Assembly: GCF_003024525.3 (NCBI RefSeq)
Contig: NZ_CP035934.2
Location: 1,922,001-1,986,000 of the forward strand
Source: Acinetobacter cumulans
GTDB taxonomy: Bacteria > Pseudomonadota > Gammaproteobacteria > Pseudomonadales > Moraxellaceae
Direction of reading: 5' to 3'
DNA length: 64,000 nucleotides
Numbering within the stretch: position 1 is the stretch's first letter; every line of letters starts with the position of its first letter. Positions 26,226 to 35,066 of this stretch are shown piece by piece. The translations under genes were made by a program, and so were the position numbers. The notes beneath the pieces were generated by a model. That model was given only the letters and a program-made list of their open reading frames with translations. It did not search any database and was not told the DNA's origin.

Positions 26226-27470
26226 TTAAATAGGATGACTATGTGCCACTTGCTGACTAATCATGGCTGCCGTTGCCGCTGAAAGCGTCCAACCCAAATG
26301 CCCATGCCCAGTGTTATAAAACACCCTTTCACGCTTGCCTCGATTTACGATTGGCATCATATTGGGCATCATCGGTCTTAACCCCGCCCATGGCACAGAA
26401 AACTCTGTCGAGAGTTCAAAATTACGATTTACCCAATCGACCAGAGGCTGAATTCGATCAGAACGTATATCTCGATTATAACCATTAAATTCTGCTGTGC
26501 CCGCTACTCTTAAGCGATCTGCGCCCAATCGAGAAGTCACAATTTTTGCACTTTCATCAAGTAAACTTACCCAAGGTGCATGTTTCTGGCTGGCTTCGTC
26601 CCTCAGTTCAACGGTAATGGAATAACCCTTTACTGGATAAACGTTTACGCGGTCACCCAACATTTCTGCCAATTGATAGCTTCCAACACCACCACATACC
26701 ACCAAGGCATCAAACTCTAATGTCGTTGGCTCAGCATCTGAGCCTTCCATATTTTCGTCACTCGCCTTTAAAGCTAAACTCACACCACTTTGATGATGCT
26801 GAATAGATGTGACTTCATAACCAAATTTATAGTTCACACCATGCTTACGGGTAACCTCAGCCAGCCCAGTGGTAAATTTATGAATATCTCCTGTGGCATC
26901 GCCTGGGCAATAAAAACCCGCATAATAATCCCCAGTTAAGGCTGGCTCAATCTGCTTGATTTCATCATTACTTACGGCATAGCGTTCTAAACCACCTTGG
27001 CATAGCATGTCATTCACACCAATCGCCACATCATAATCTGCTTGATTATGATAAAAATGTAGAATCCCTCGCTTTTCCAAGTTGAAATCAATGTTTTCTT
27101 TTTCTGCAATTTCAAACAAACGTTGCCGAGCCAAAAGTGCCAACCTTACCGTCTCTTGGGTATTTTCTTTATAGTGTTTAATATTCCCCAAAAACTCCAT
27201 CAGCCATGCATATTTATGAATACTAAAACTTGGATTAAGCAATAATGGTGCAGACTTTTGTGACATCCATTTTATGCCTTTAAGCACTGTAGCTTTTTGA
27301 TTCCAAACCTCTGCATTGCAAGCTGAAAGCTGTCCTCCATTCGCAAAAGAAGTTTCCATAGCTGGATATAAGTGCTTATCTATCACTGTAACATGATAGC
27401 CAAGTAAGGCTAACTCATAGGCTGTTGTTACCCCAGTAATACCTGCTCCAACGACTGCAATATGACACAT
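26226..27470 (-). CDS. dadA: D-amino acid dehydrogenase (DadA-like FAD oxidoreductase)
   Basis: 414-residue membrane-associated FAD enzyme of the DadA/glycine-oxidase (DAO) family that oxidatively deaminates amino acids to keto acids. The dinucleotide-binding loop GAGITG is at residues 8-13, followed by ETSFANGGQLSACNAEVW (39-56), typical of DadA. Near the end are WAGLRPMMPNMMPIVNRG and YNTGHGHLGWTLSAATA. A tandem glycine riboswitch lies directly upstream, so the real substrate may be glycine or the enzyme may belong to glycine disposal. No alanine racemase gene (dadX) follows, unlike the classical dadAX operon. Confidence 0.85.
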   Translation of the reverse strand: MCHIAVVGAGITGVTTAYELALLGYHVTVIDKHLYPAMETSFANGGQLSACNAEVWNQKATVLKGIKWMSQKSAPLLLNPSFSIHKYAWLMEFLGNIKHYKENTQETVRLALLARQRLFEIAEKENIDFNLEKRGILHFYHNQADYDVAIGVNDMLCQGGLERYAVSNDEIKQIEPALTGDYYAGFYCPGDATGDIHKFTTGLAEVTRKHGVNYKFGYEVTSIQHHQSGVSLALKASDENMEGSDAEPTTLEFDALVVCGGVGSYQLAEMLGDRVNVYPVKGYSITVELRDEASQKHAPWVSLLDESAKIVTSRLGADRLRVAGTAEFNGYNRDIRSDRIQPLVDWVNRNFELSTEFSVPWAGLRPMMPNMMPIVNRGKRERVFYNTGHGHLGWTLSAATAAMISQQVAHSHPI

Positions 27471-27507
27471 AACGCCTCCTTAAAATGTATGTTCTACACT
27501 TTAAATT

Positions 27508-27718
27508 GGGTGCCTCATCTGTCTTCCGTCATGATGATGACGACCTGAGAGCTTCAGCTTATACAGCCACATGCCATACAAACCTTCCTCCTTCGGTGAG
27601 CGCTTTTTTATTGTTCGCTTCTCTCCAGATATTGAATTGCTGCAGTCCTTTTGCCTGAGAGTTTCCTGAGGCCTTGCTCCTTCGGCGAACGTCTGTATTA
27701 CGTTTCTCTCCTACAGCA
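27508..27718 (-). promoter_or_regulatory. Tandem glycine riboswitch upstream of dadA
   Basis: Read on the minus strand, aptamer 1 (about 27718-27640) shows GGAGAGA, GCCGAAGGAGCAA and CTCTCAGGCAAAAGGAC, the conserved core of the gcvT glycine aptamer. Aptamer 2 (about 27630-27508) repeats GGAGAGA, CACCGAAGGAGGAAG and CTCTCAGG. The expression platform must lie in the 38 bp before the dadA ATG. In known systems glycine binding usually turns on genes for glycine use or efflux. Confidence 0.92.
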
Positions 27719-27882
27719 ATTTGTAATCTTAATATGAGCAATTTATGTACCAACGAAAAGTATTAAAAGCACATAATTTGTTCACTATTTGTATAGAAGG
27801 CCAGTTTAATATGCTAAGCCCTTGATTATTTAATCAAATAATCGATAAATTAACGACTCAACCTAATATACTTTTATACTCG

Positions 27883-28665
27883 ATGATCTCAAACGAACAA
27901 TTTTCTGATTTTGCCAGCACCATTCGAAGCCATACATTGGAGCAACTTTATCTACAAGATCATCTCAAAATTGGGCAATCAGGTCATTTAAGTAGCTATT
28001 ACGCCCCATTTGAAGCAATCAATTCAATGGCTCAAGTGATCTTTGTAGGGATTTGCCCAGGTAAAGCCCAGTGGCAACATGCAATTGAGGTCGCAAAAAC
28101 AGGTTTAGAAAGCAATATTCCCCCTGCAACGTTGTTGCAAAAGATAAAAGCAGAAAGCGCATTTCGTGGCCCAATGCGCCGCAATATTGTACAAATGCTA
28201 GATTATGTAGGGCTACAACATAAACTTGGGATTGAAACTTCACAGCAACTATTTGAACAAAATCAACACTTGCTACATAGCACTTCTGCACTTAGACACT
28301 GCATTTTAAATAAAGGGCAAAACTATAATGGTTCTACGCCTAATATGCTAAGAAATGAATTTTTACAGCAACATATTCATAGTTTTTTGATCCCTGAGAT
28401 TCAACAACTTTCCTCTAGTGCTGTATATATACCCATGGGTTTAAGTGTTGCGCAGGTTTTACATTACCTTTCTAGCTTAGGCTATTTAAATGAAGGGCAA
28501 ATTTTAGATGGATTCCCTCATCCTTCAGGTGCAAATAGTGAACGTATCCAATATTTTTTAGGACAAAAAACACCGGCTCAGCTCTCAAAAACCACTAATG
28601 CATATAAAATAGATCAAGAAAAAATAAATTTATCCAATAAAATAAGAAACTTAGAGTTTAAATAA
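27883..28665 (+). CDS. Uncharacterised uracil-DNA-glycosylase superfamily protein
   Basis: 260 residues. VIFVGICPGKAQW (52-64) matches the first glycosylase motif (GxxPG) and GFPHPSGANSERIQYFLG (about 210-227) matches the second (HPS, residues 213-215, followed by Asn). The catalytic Asp/Asn of family 1-4 enzymes is not obvious, so the chemistry is uncertain. It could remove a modified base, or have lost activity. It is transcribed away from the dadA riboswitch and stands alone. ATG at 27883 is used; there is no strong ribosome-binding site. Confidence 0.7.
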   Translation: MISNEQFSDFASTIRSHTLEQLYLQDHLKIGQSGHLSSYYAPFEAINSMAQVIFVGICPGKAQWQHAIEVAKTGLESNIPPATLLQKIKAESAFRGPMRRNIVQMLDYVGLQHKLGIETSQQLFEQNQHLLHSTSALRHCILNKGQNYNGSTPNMLRNEFLQQHIHSFLIPEIQQLSSSAVYIPMGLSVAQVLHYLSSLGYLNEGQILDGFPHPSGANSERIQYFLGQKTPAQLSKTTNAYKIDQEKINLSNKIRNLEFK

Positions 28666-28916
28666 TATAATAACTCTCAAAAAATACTGCTTTGATATGG
28701 CAATGTTGAACACAATTCTCTCCAAAGTGCCATAAAAATCAACATATTTACGACGATATAATTTAATAAAATTTAATAAATCATCAATTTAGTTATTTGA
28801 TTAATACAATTATTATTGAAAAGTGTGATTTATTTTACTTTTTATAAAAAATATGTGATTATTTTTATAGATTCAAATAATCGCTCTATAAAAATTACAT
28901 TGTTTTGGAACTCAAA

Positions 28917-29450
28917 ATGAAAAATTTACTAGGATTAGCACTTGTAACAGCTTTACTCTCTGGGTGTATTGCAATTCCAACTAGCAAATCTAAAGATAAC
29001 AACCCTGCTTCCCTGATTAAAGGTGATAGCAATGTTGATAACTCTAAAAATGACATTACTCGTGTAAATACTCGTGGGCAATTAACTTGTAATAGCAATG
29101 AAGTTTGTCCTGAACTAGATATTGATTGGAATAAAAATCAAGGTCAATACAATGTTTCATTCCATTTATATGATCGACAGCAGTATGATTTAAAAGAATT
29201 TACTTTTATTGTAGATGGTAAAACGCGCTCATTTAGCACCATTGGCGCAACAACTACACGTAATATTAATAATTCAGGCATTTATGAGTCTACAAATAAT
29301 GCCGAAGTTCCGAGTAATTTGTTTAGTCAAATCAATCAAGCCAAGAATATCCAAGTAGTGATTAGTACCAACCAAGGTGATATCACACGCGATATGCTTA
29401 GCCCAAATAAACAATCTGATGCATTCCGTTTATTCCGTCGTGCTTACTAA
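28917..29450 (+). CDS. Lipoprotein of unknown function
   Basis: 177 residues with a clear lipoprotein signal: MKNLLGLALVTALLSGC, lipidated Cys at residue 17. The mature part has a polar linker (about 18-50) and then a predicted beta-rich domain with a Cys pair (LTCNSNEVC). I recognise no family. The start ATG at 28917 follows GGAA; an in-frame TTG at 28905 is less likely. It has its own strong terminator at 29503. The 250 bp upstream are very AT-rich, with three TTTAATAAA repeats near 28760. Confidence 0.72.
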   Translation: MKNLLGLALVTALLSGCIAIPTSKSKDNNPASLIKGDSNVDNSKNDITRVNTRGQLTCNSNEVCPELDIDWNKNQGQYNVSFHLYDRQQYDLKEFTFIVDGKTRSFSTIGATTTRNINNSGIYESTNNAEVPSNLFSQINQAKNIQVVISTNQGDITRDMLSPNKQSDAFRLFRRAY

Positions 29451-29502
29451 TAACCAATAGCGGCTTAAAACTCTCCACTTTGTGTCTTTTAATCAGACAT
29501 TT

Positions 29503-29528
29503 GCGTATCTTCGGATACGCTTTTTTTT
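29503..29528 (+). terminator. Strong rho-independent terminator after the lipoprotein gene
   Basis: GCGTATC and GATACGC pair around a stable TTCG tetraloop and are followed by eight T residues. Lies about 50 bp after the stop at 29450. Confidence 0.93.
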
Positions 29529-29589
29529 GCTCACTGTTATTTTTATATACCATCATTTCATCTTTAAAATTGAATCAAACAGACCTGGT

Positions 29590-30141
29590 TTATTCTGAGA
29601 GATTTTTTTGTAAATGAATTAAATGAACCTCTACAGCAGGAATACCCACATCAAGATCCGTAGGATAAACTTCTGTATTTCCACTCTGCTGATAGCCTGC
29701 TCGTTCATAAAATGCAATCAAAGAGTGACGAACATTTAATACATACATATTTATAGTGTGAACTTCACTATACCTCTGATGGATATGTTGCTCTATAAAC
29801 GTTAAAAATTGACGGCCTAAACCCTGATTTTGATAGTCTGGTTGCACCGCAAATGTTCCTATTTCTAACTGTCTAACATCGTCTTGATCATGTGTTAAGC
29901 CAATACAACCTAAAAGCACATTGTGTTGTTTCGAAAGATCATCTGAAGATTTTTCACATACCCATAGTTCAAAATGTGGATCAGTTAATAAACTTTCCAA
30001 CTGTTGTGACTGTATACGCTGACCTTGAATAATATGCTGTTCATTGGTCCAACTCCGCCCAAGATTTTCACGATAGGCTTGATTAATTAAAACAACTAAA
30101 TTCTGAATATCGTTCGATTCTGCACGACGAAATGTATTCAT
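29590..30141 (-). CDS. GNAT-family N-acetyltransferase
   Basis: About 183 residues. The acetyl-CoA binding motif is seen in GTFAVQPDYQNQGLGRQFLTF (Q/R-x-x-G-x-G/A form, here QNQGLG), with IGLTHDQDD before it and the C-terminal NVRHSLIAFYERAGYQQSG that is typical of the fold. Substrate unknown. The frame opens at TTG 30171, but ATG at 30141 preceded by AGG is the better start. It ends just beyond the strong terminator of the convergent lipoprotein gene. Confidence 0.75.
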   Translation of the reverse strand: MNTFRRAESNDIQNLVVLINQAYRENLGRSWTNEQHIIQGQRIQSQQLESLLTDPHFELWVCEKSSDDLSKQHNVLLGCIGLTHDQDDVRQLEIGTFAVQPDYQNQGLGRQFLTFIEQHIHQRYSEVHTINMYVLNVRHSLIAFYERAGYQQSGNTEVYPTDLDVGIPAVEVHLIHLQKNLSE

Positions 30142-30244
30142 TATGGGCCTGCATATAATTATATTAGACAATGATTTTTAGTATTTTTATTGATACGACT
30201 GAGTAGCAATATATCGTGAATTGATTTTTAATCTATATTTAAAT

Positions 30245-30275
30245 TAAAAAAACCAGACCGAAGTCTGGTTTTTTA
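30245..30275. terminator. Bidirectional terminator downstream of aroC
   Basis: AAAAAACCAGAC and GTCTGGTTTTTT form a perfect 12-bp stem with a CGAA loop. It ends the prmB-aroC transcript and isolates the GNAT gene. Confidence 0.93.
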
Positions 30276-30286
30276 GAAGCGCATAT

Positions 30287-31372
30287 TTAAATAGGTTCAA
30301 ATGGTGCGACTACATCAGCATTCTGTGCACGATTACGCATGAAATGATCCATAAGTACAATTGCAAGCATAGCTTCTGCAATCGGTGTTGCACGTACACC
30401 TACGCATGGGTCATGACGACCTTTGGTTAGAACATCTGTATCTTCACGATTGATCGTAATGGTTTTACCTGGCGTAGTAATTGACGCTGTTGGTTTTAAA
30501 GCAATAGAGACACGAATATCTTGACCACTTGAAATACCACCTAAAATACCACCTGCATGGTTCGCTAAGAAACCTTCAGTGGTTAATTCATCACGTGTTT
30601 CATGCCCAAACTGCTCAGCAACAGCAAAACCATCGCCAATTTCAACGCCTTTTACAGCATTAATAGACATCATGGCATGGGCAATATCAGCATCTAAGCG
30701 GTCAAATACAGGTTCACCCCAGCCCACTGGCACTTGAGTCGCAATGATCTCAAGCTTTGCGCCACAGCTAGTCCCTTGCTCGCGCAGTGATGTCACTAAA
30801 GCTTCGAAACGAGGTACTGCATCAGCGTCACCGCAGAAAAATGGATTATTTGGAACTTCATTCCAATCCAATTTTTCAGCTTTTTCAGTTCCAATTTGTG
30901 TTACATGGCCACGAATTTCAATGCCAAACTTTTCAAGCAAGAACTTTTTAGCAATTGCACCAGCAGCAACTCGCATTGCTGTTTCGCGTGCACTTGAACG
31001 GCCACCGCCGCGGTAGTCACGGAAACCATACTTTTGAGTATAGGTATAGTCTGCATGACCTGGGCGGAAAGTTTGCGCAATATTGCCATAATCCTTCGAT
31101 TTTTGATCAGTATTGCGAATAAGCAAGCCTATTGAAGTGCCAGTGGTTTTACCCTCAAAAACCCCTGAAATAATTTCAACTTCATCTGGCTCTTTACGCT
31201 GTGTTGCAAATTTAGATGTCCCTGGTTTACGGCGGTCTAAATCTTTCTGCAAATCAGCTTCAGTTAATTCAATACCCGGTGGTACACCATCAACGATGGC
31301 CATAAGACCAACGCCATGAGATTCACCACAAGTCGTTACACGGAACAGTTGCCCTATACTATTACCTGCCAT
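30287..31372 (-). CDS. aroC: Chorismate synthase
   Basis: Last shikimate-pathway enzyme; converts EPSP to chorismate with reduced FMN. The 361-residue product begins with [18 protein letters not shown] and carries [34 protein letters not shown] and [18 protein letters not shown], all family signatures. It is 13 bp downstream of prmB, a conserved pairing in gammaproteobacteria, and probably shares its transcript. A bidirectional terminator follows. Confidence 0.97.
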   Translation of the reverse strand: MAGNSIGQLFRVTTCGESHGVGLMAIVDGVPPGIELTEADLQKDLDRRKPGTSKFATQRKEPDEVEIISGVFEGKTTGTSIGLLIRNTDQKSKDYGNIAQTFRPGHADYTYTQKYGFRDYRGGGRSSARETAMRVAAGAIAKKFLLEKFGIEIRGHVTQIGTEKAEKLDWNEVPNNPFFCGDADAVPRFEALVTSLREQGTSCGAKLEIIATQVPVGWGEPVFDRLDADIAHAMMSINAVKGVEIGDGFAVAEQFGHETRDELTTEGFLANHAGGILGGISSGQDIRVSIALKPTASITTPGKTITINREDTDVLTKGRHDPCVGVRATPIAEAMLAIVLMDHFMRNRAQNADVVAPFEPI

Positions 31373-31385
31373 GTCAAACGACTCC

Positions 31386-32396
31386 TTATGCTTGAATAGA
31401 TTGAATAAATAAATCTCGGAATGTACGGCATTGCTGTGCAGTTAAAGCAAAGATACCCGTACCGCCTTTTTGGAACTGCAACCAGTAGAAATCAACTGTG
31501 TTGAAGTTTTGGCGCATTGCCCATTCAGAGTTACCTACTTCAATTACGATCAAGCCATCTTCCGTGAGGTAATCTGCTGCCTGTGCCAACATTTTGCGTA
31601 CCAAGTCTAAACCATCTTGGCCAGCAGCTAATGCAAGTTCTGGCTCATGATGGAATTCATCTGGCAAGTCAGCCATATCTTCAGCATCCACATAAGGTGG
31701 ATTTGATACGATTAAATCATATTGATTTTCTGCAGGAATTTTTGCAAATAAATCAGATTCAAGCAAAGCCACTTGGTATTGCTTGTTGTGATGCTCTGCA
31801 TTAATTGATGCTACTTCTAAAGCTTCTTTAGAAATATCCGTAGCATCTACTTCTGCATCTGGATAAGCATAAGCTAAAGCAATAGCAATACAGCCAGAAC
31901 CCGTACACATATCTAAAATGCGCTGTGGCGTTTTTGGATTTGGATTTTCAGGTAAATTATTAACAGCTGCGCCCATTTGAGCATTTTCACCTAAGCAATA
32001 TGGCGCAAAACGGTTTTCAATAAGCTCAGCAATAGGTGAACGTGGAATAAGTACACGCTCATCAACATAGAATGGCTTGCCATAGAAATATGCCAAATTT
32101 AACAAGTATGAAGTTGGCACTTTTTCATTAATACGACGTTCAAGTAAAGCTAAAAACTCAGCGGCTTCGCTTGGCAAAACTTTCGCATCTAAAATTTCAG
32201 CATCCGCATTCCAGTCTAATGACAGTGTTTGCAAAACCAGTGCAGAACTTTCAGCAAAATAGTCTTCTGTACCTTGACCTAAATGTGCATCGTATTGACG
32301 TAATGCTGTTACACCAAAACGAATGTAATCTCGAATGGTGGATAAATTTTCAGCAGCTTCCTGCAAATGTTCAGGGCTAATAGTCGGTCGATCCAC
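31386..32396 (-). CDS. prmB: Ribosomal protein L3 N5-glutamine methyltransferase
   Basis: 336-residue SAM-dependent enzyme that methylates a glutamine of ribosomal protein L3. The SAM-binding motif [11 protein letters not shown] is at 161-171 and the catalytic NPPY at 232-235, followed by [20 protein letters not shown], which separates PrmB from PrmC. The start is GTG at 32396, with GGAGA about 10 nt upstream. It is transcribed with aroC. Confidence 0.93.
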   Translation of the reverse strand: MDRPTISPEHLQEAAENLSTIRDYIRFGVTALRQYDAHLGQGTEDYFAESSALVLQTLSLDWNADAEILDAKVLPSEAAEFLALLERRINEKVPTSYLLNLAYFYGKPFYVDERVLIPRSPIAELIENRFAPYCLGENAQMGAAVNNLPENPNPKTPQRILDMCTGSGCIAIALAYAYPDAEVDATDISKEALEVASINAEHHNKQYQVALLESDLFAKIPAENQYDLIVSNPPYVDAEDMADLPDEFHHEPELALAAGQDGLDLVRKMLAQAADYLTEDGLIVIEVGNSEWAMRQNFNTVDFYWLQFQKGGTGIFALTAQQCRTFRDLFIQSIQA

Positions 32397-32468
32397 TTAA
32401 GGCGTCTCCAAGGTCATATTTTTAAAACGCCCTATGATACCTTAGTTTTCATGGTTTTTTTGGGAAAA

Positions 32469-32864
32469 TCATTTCATATTTTTATTGTGCAATCGTACTT
32501 CCATCATATCAGCATGTGACATTGTCATTTGAACCGCACAACTTGAATTTGAAATCAAAAACTCTTTCGCTTTTTTATTTTTAATATTACATGCGTTATC
32601 GCGACGCTGTAACCATACCTCTTGAGACTGCGTTACCAACGCTTGCTCGCTATCTGCAGTTGTTTTTAATGTTATTTTTAAAAGCTTTTTCATTCTTTTA
32701 TTTTGCGCTTTATATTCTTTAATTTGACAGGTATTAATAAGATTGGATTGACTTTGAGCCTTTCTCATACATGCCTCAAAATCGCCGGTATAACCTAATG
32801 CGAATGCATTCACGGACCAACCAGCACATGCAATTAACAAACCTTGTGTTAAGCGCTTTTTCAT
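32469..32864 (-). CDS. LprI-like (DUF1311) secreted protein
   Basis: 131 residues with a signal peptide ending about AFA-LG. The mature protein has four cysteines arranged as in DUF1311 (CMRKAQ, CQIKEY, RRDNAC, SSCAVQM) and the central VWLQRRDNAC. Some relatives inhibit lysozyme; activity here is inferred only from the family. ATG at 32864 follows GGGGA; an in-frame upstream start at 32882 gives an implausible N-terminus. A longer relative is at 25434-26081. Confidence 0.7.
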   Translation of the reverse strand: MKKRLTQGLLIACAGWSVNAFALGYTGDFEACMRKAQSQSNLINTCQIKEYKAQNKRMKKLLKITLKTTADSEQALVTQSQEVWLQRRDNACNIKNKKAKEFLISNSSCAVQMTMSHADMMEVRLHNKNMK

Positions 32865-33016
32865 GACTCCGTCCCCATACAAAAATAAATAGTTATAAAA
32901 TTATTCTGCCTTTATATCATCTTAGATTTATATTTAAAATGCTTTCAATAAAGAATGATTGAAAATTAAAAATTTAACTTCATTATATAGATTATGGTCA
33001 CCACAATAGATGAAAC

Positions 33017-33322
33017 ATGAGCTACAAGCACAACAATCTTATGGCAATGCGTCAAAATTACTGGAATGACGCACATACACCTCGCGTTAATGCTGAAAAA
33101 GTATTTTTTCAACAACTCTTAAACGACTTAGGTATCTTTGAAAATGCTAATCTTGAAGATGCAAAATCATTATTCTTTAGTTTACCGAGTATTATTCTCA
33201 TAAAAGGTTATGCCAAAGGCTTTATGGAGCCTTCTATACAGCAACTGATAAAACAACACATCGAATTGCACCGCACTGAGCTGCAACAAAAATTTGATGT
33301 CAAAATTAAATTTAGGCTCTAA
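33017..33322 (+). CDS. Small hypothetical protein
   Basis: 101 residues, soluble, with no signal peptide. It has a basic, mostly helical composition: NAEKVFFQQLLNDLG, SIQQLIKQHIELH, and ends in KFDVKIKFRL. I recognise no family. ATG at 33017 is used. It lies 145 bp before the AarF-like kinase gene on the same strand; co-transcription is possible. Confidence 0.55.
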   Translation: MSYKHNNLMAMRQNYWNDAHTPRVNAEKVFFQQLLNDLGIFENANLEDAKSLFFSLPSIILIKGYAKGFMEPSIQQLIKQHIELHRTELQQKFDVKIKFRL

Positions 33323-33467
33323 AGTCTTTTATTCTCTTATTTTTAGAATTTTCAGTTGCATAACTACACTGTAAATTCAGCATGTTGAACTTTTTTAATA
33401 CGTGCAGACCATGTAAGATTCGCTACAATGAATTTTTCTGCGAACTGTTGAACAGGATTAAGTTTAA

Positions 33468-34841
33468 ATGTCAGATCAGAACGATAAGCTTAAACAATTG
33501 AAAACCTCCTCCATGGATCGACGCTTATCGATTGCGAAAGCCTCTTTACTGGCTGGTACGCGCTGGGCTGCCTCAAGTGCAAGCACAATGTTCTCAAGTG
33601 AAGAAGAAAAAGAACGTAAACGCAAAAAAGCCATGAAAGAACAAGCTGAGTATCTGGTCGCAGAAATTGGCAAACTTAAAGGCTCTATTGTTAAAATTGG
33701 CCAAATGATGGCTTTATATGGCGAGCATTTTTTACCTGAAGAAATTACTCAAGCTCTAAATACGCTTAATAACCAAACTGTGGCTTTGGCATGGCCAGCA
33801 ATTAAAACTCAGCTTGAAGCACAGCTAGGTTCAAAATTAAATGATCTGACCATTGATCATGAACCATTAGGTACTGCGTCTTTGGCACAAGTTCATCGTG
33901 CAACCCGTAAATCCGATGGTTTGGAATTGGTGTTAAAAGTTCAATATCCTGGTGTTGCAGATGCAATTGATTCAGATATGAACTTATTTAAAAATATGCT
34001 GAAACTCACTCGTATGGTGCCTCAAACACGCGAATTCGATCAATGGTTCGAAGAAGTCCGTGAAATGATGCATCGTGAAGTGAATTATAAAATTGAAGCG
34101 GACACTACACGTCGTTTTGCAAGTCGTTTAAATCACGATCCGCGCTACATTGTTCCTCAGATTGTCGATGACTACTGCACACATCAAGTCTTATGTATGA
34201 CTTTTGAGCGTGGCGTGCCTATCAACAGCCCTGTCATGCTGTCACTCCCACAAGAGCGTCGTAATGCATTAGGTGAAGCATCCCTTGAAATTGCCGTTCG
34301 TGAAATATTCGAATGGGGTGAAATGCAAACTGACCCAAATTTTGGTAACTATTTGGTTCGCTTAGGTGATGGCGCACAAGTACAAGATAAAATTGTGTTA
34401 CTTGATTTTGGTGCTATCCGCCAATTTGATTCCAATCTATTAAAAGTTGCGCGTAATTTAATTGAAGCTGGTTATCATCATGATGCCGCTGAAATGGTTG
34501 AAGCGATGACTGGATATGAGTTTTTTGATGCAATGCCTCTGAGTATTAAACCAGATATGGCCAAAGTGTTTTTGCTGGCAACAGAAGCATTTAGTAGTCC
34601 CTTAAACAATCCTGATTTGCCAGCTGGTGTAATGGATGAGCATTTACGCTACGATTGGAAAAAAAGCCAATTGCATAGTCGTGTTATGCAACGAGCTTCT
34701 AAATCTATGGCATCACGTTACTTCAGTATTCCACCGAAAGAATTTATGTTTATCAGTCGTAAATTTATCGGTGCATATACTTTTATGACGGTTATTGAAG
34801 CAAAAACTAATGTACGTAACATGATCCAAAAGTATCAATAA
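33468..34841 (+). CDS. AarF/UbiB/ABC1-family atypical kinase
   Basis: 457 residues of the ABC1/ADCK/UbiB family. The KxGQ motif is seen as KIGQ (76-79), followed by GTASLAQVHRA, where the family has its Ala-rich loop in place of a kinase P-loop; VLKVQYPGV holds the ATP-binding lysine and LDFGAIRQF the metal-binding DFG. UbiB itself supports ubiquinone synthesis; this copy stands apart from ubiE-ubiJ and may be a paralogue with another lipid-related role. There is no C-terminal membrane anchor pair as in UbiB, which favours the paralogue view. The N-terminal 45 residues are basic. Confidence 0.8.
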   Translation: MSDQNDKLKQLKTSSMDRRLSIAKASLLAGTRWAASSASTMFSSEEEKERKRKKAMKEQAEYLVAEIGKLKGSIVKIGQMMALYGEHFLPEEITQALNTLNNQTVALAWPAIKTQLEAQLGSKLNDLTIDHEPLGTASLAQVHRATRKSDGLELVLKVQYPGVADAIDSDMNLFKNMLKLTRMVPQTREFDQWFEEVREMMHREVNYKIEADTTRRFASRLNHDPRYIVPQIVDDYCTHQVLCMTFERGVPINSPVMLSLPQERRNALGEASLEIAVREIFEWGEMQTDPNFGNYLVRLGDGAQVQDKIVLLDFGAIRQFDSNLLKVARNLIEAGYHHDAAEMVEAMTGYEFFDAMPLSIKPDMAKVFLLATEAFSSPLNNPDLPAGVMDEHLRYDWKKSQLHSRVMQRASKSMASRYFSIPPKEFMFISRKFIGAYTFMTVIEAKTNVRNMIQKYQ

Positions 34842-34848
34842 TGATTCA

Positions 34849-34877
34849 GGCTTGAATGATGCAATGTCATTCAAGCC
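34849..34877 (+). terminator. Hairpin after the AarF-like gene
   Basis: GGCTTGAATGA and TCATTCAAGCC form a perfect 11-bp stem with a 7-nt loop, 8 bp after the stop at 34841. The following bases are AATTTATC rather than a T-run, so termination may be partial. Confidence 0.6.
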
Positions 34878-34984
34878 AATTTATCAGTAAATGAAGTTTT
34901 CTAAATAATTTTTAAATAAATAAAAATCAATCTATTAAATATCAATTCAAGCCCATACTGACCGTTTATCTTAGTCAATAAACA

Positions 34985-35024
34985 ATGTCAAAACTGACAT
35001 AGTTTTTTTAAAACGCAAATGTCA
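34985..35024. promoter_or_regulatory. TGTCA boxes upstream of the acyl-CoA dehydrogenase pair
   Basis: ATGTCA-AAAC-TGACAT (34985-35000) is a perfect 6-bp inverted repeat, and a third ATGTCA is at 35019-35024. Two AGCATAAAA words follow at about 35023-35044. This is a plausible operator for a fatty-acid-responsive regulator such as a TetR or GntR protein; no regulator gene is adjacent. Confidence 0.4.
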
Positions 35025-35066
35025 GCATAAAAATAAGCATAAAATTTGCGCTTAGGAATAATCAGT

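Noticed and set aside
27559..27753. 64-codon minus-strand frame inside the riboswitch region
   Set aside because: Fully explained by the tandem glycine aptamers; not a gene.
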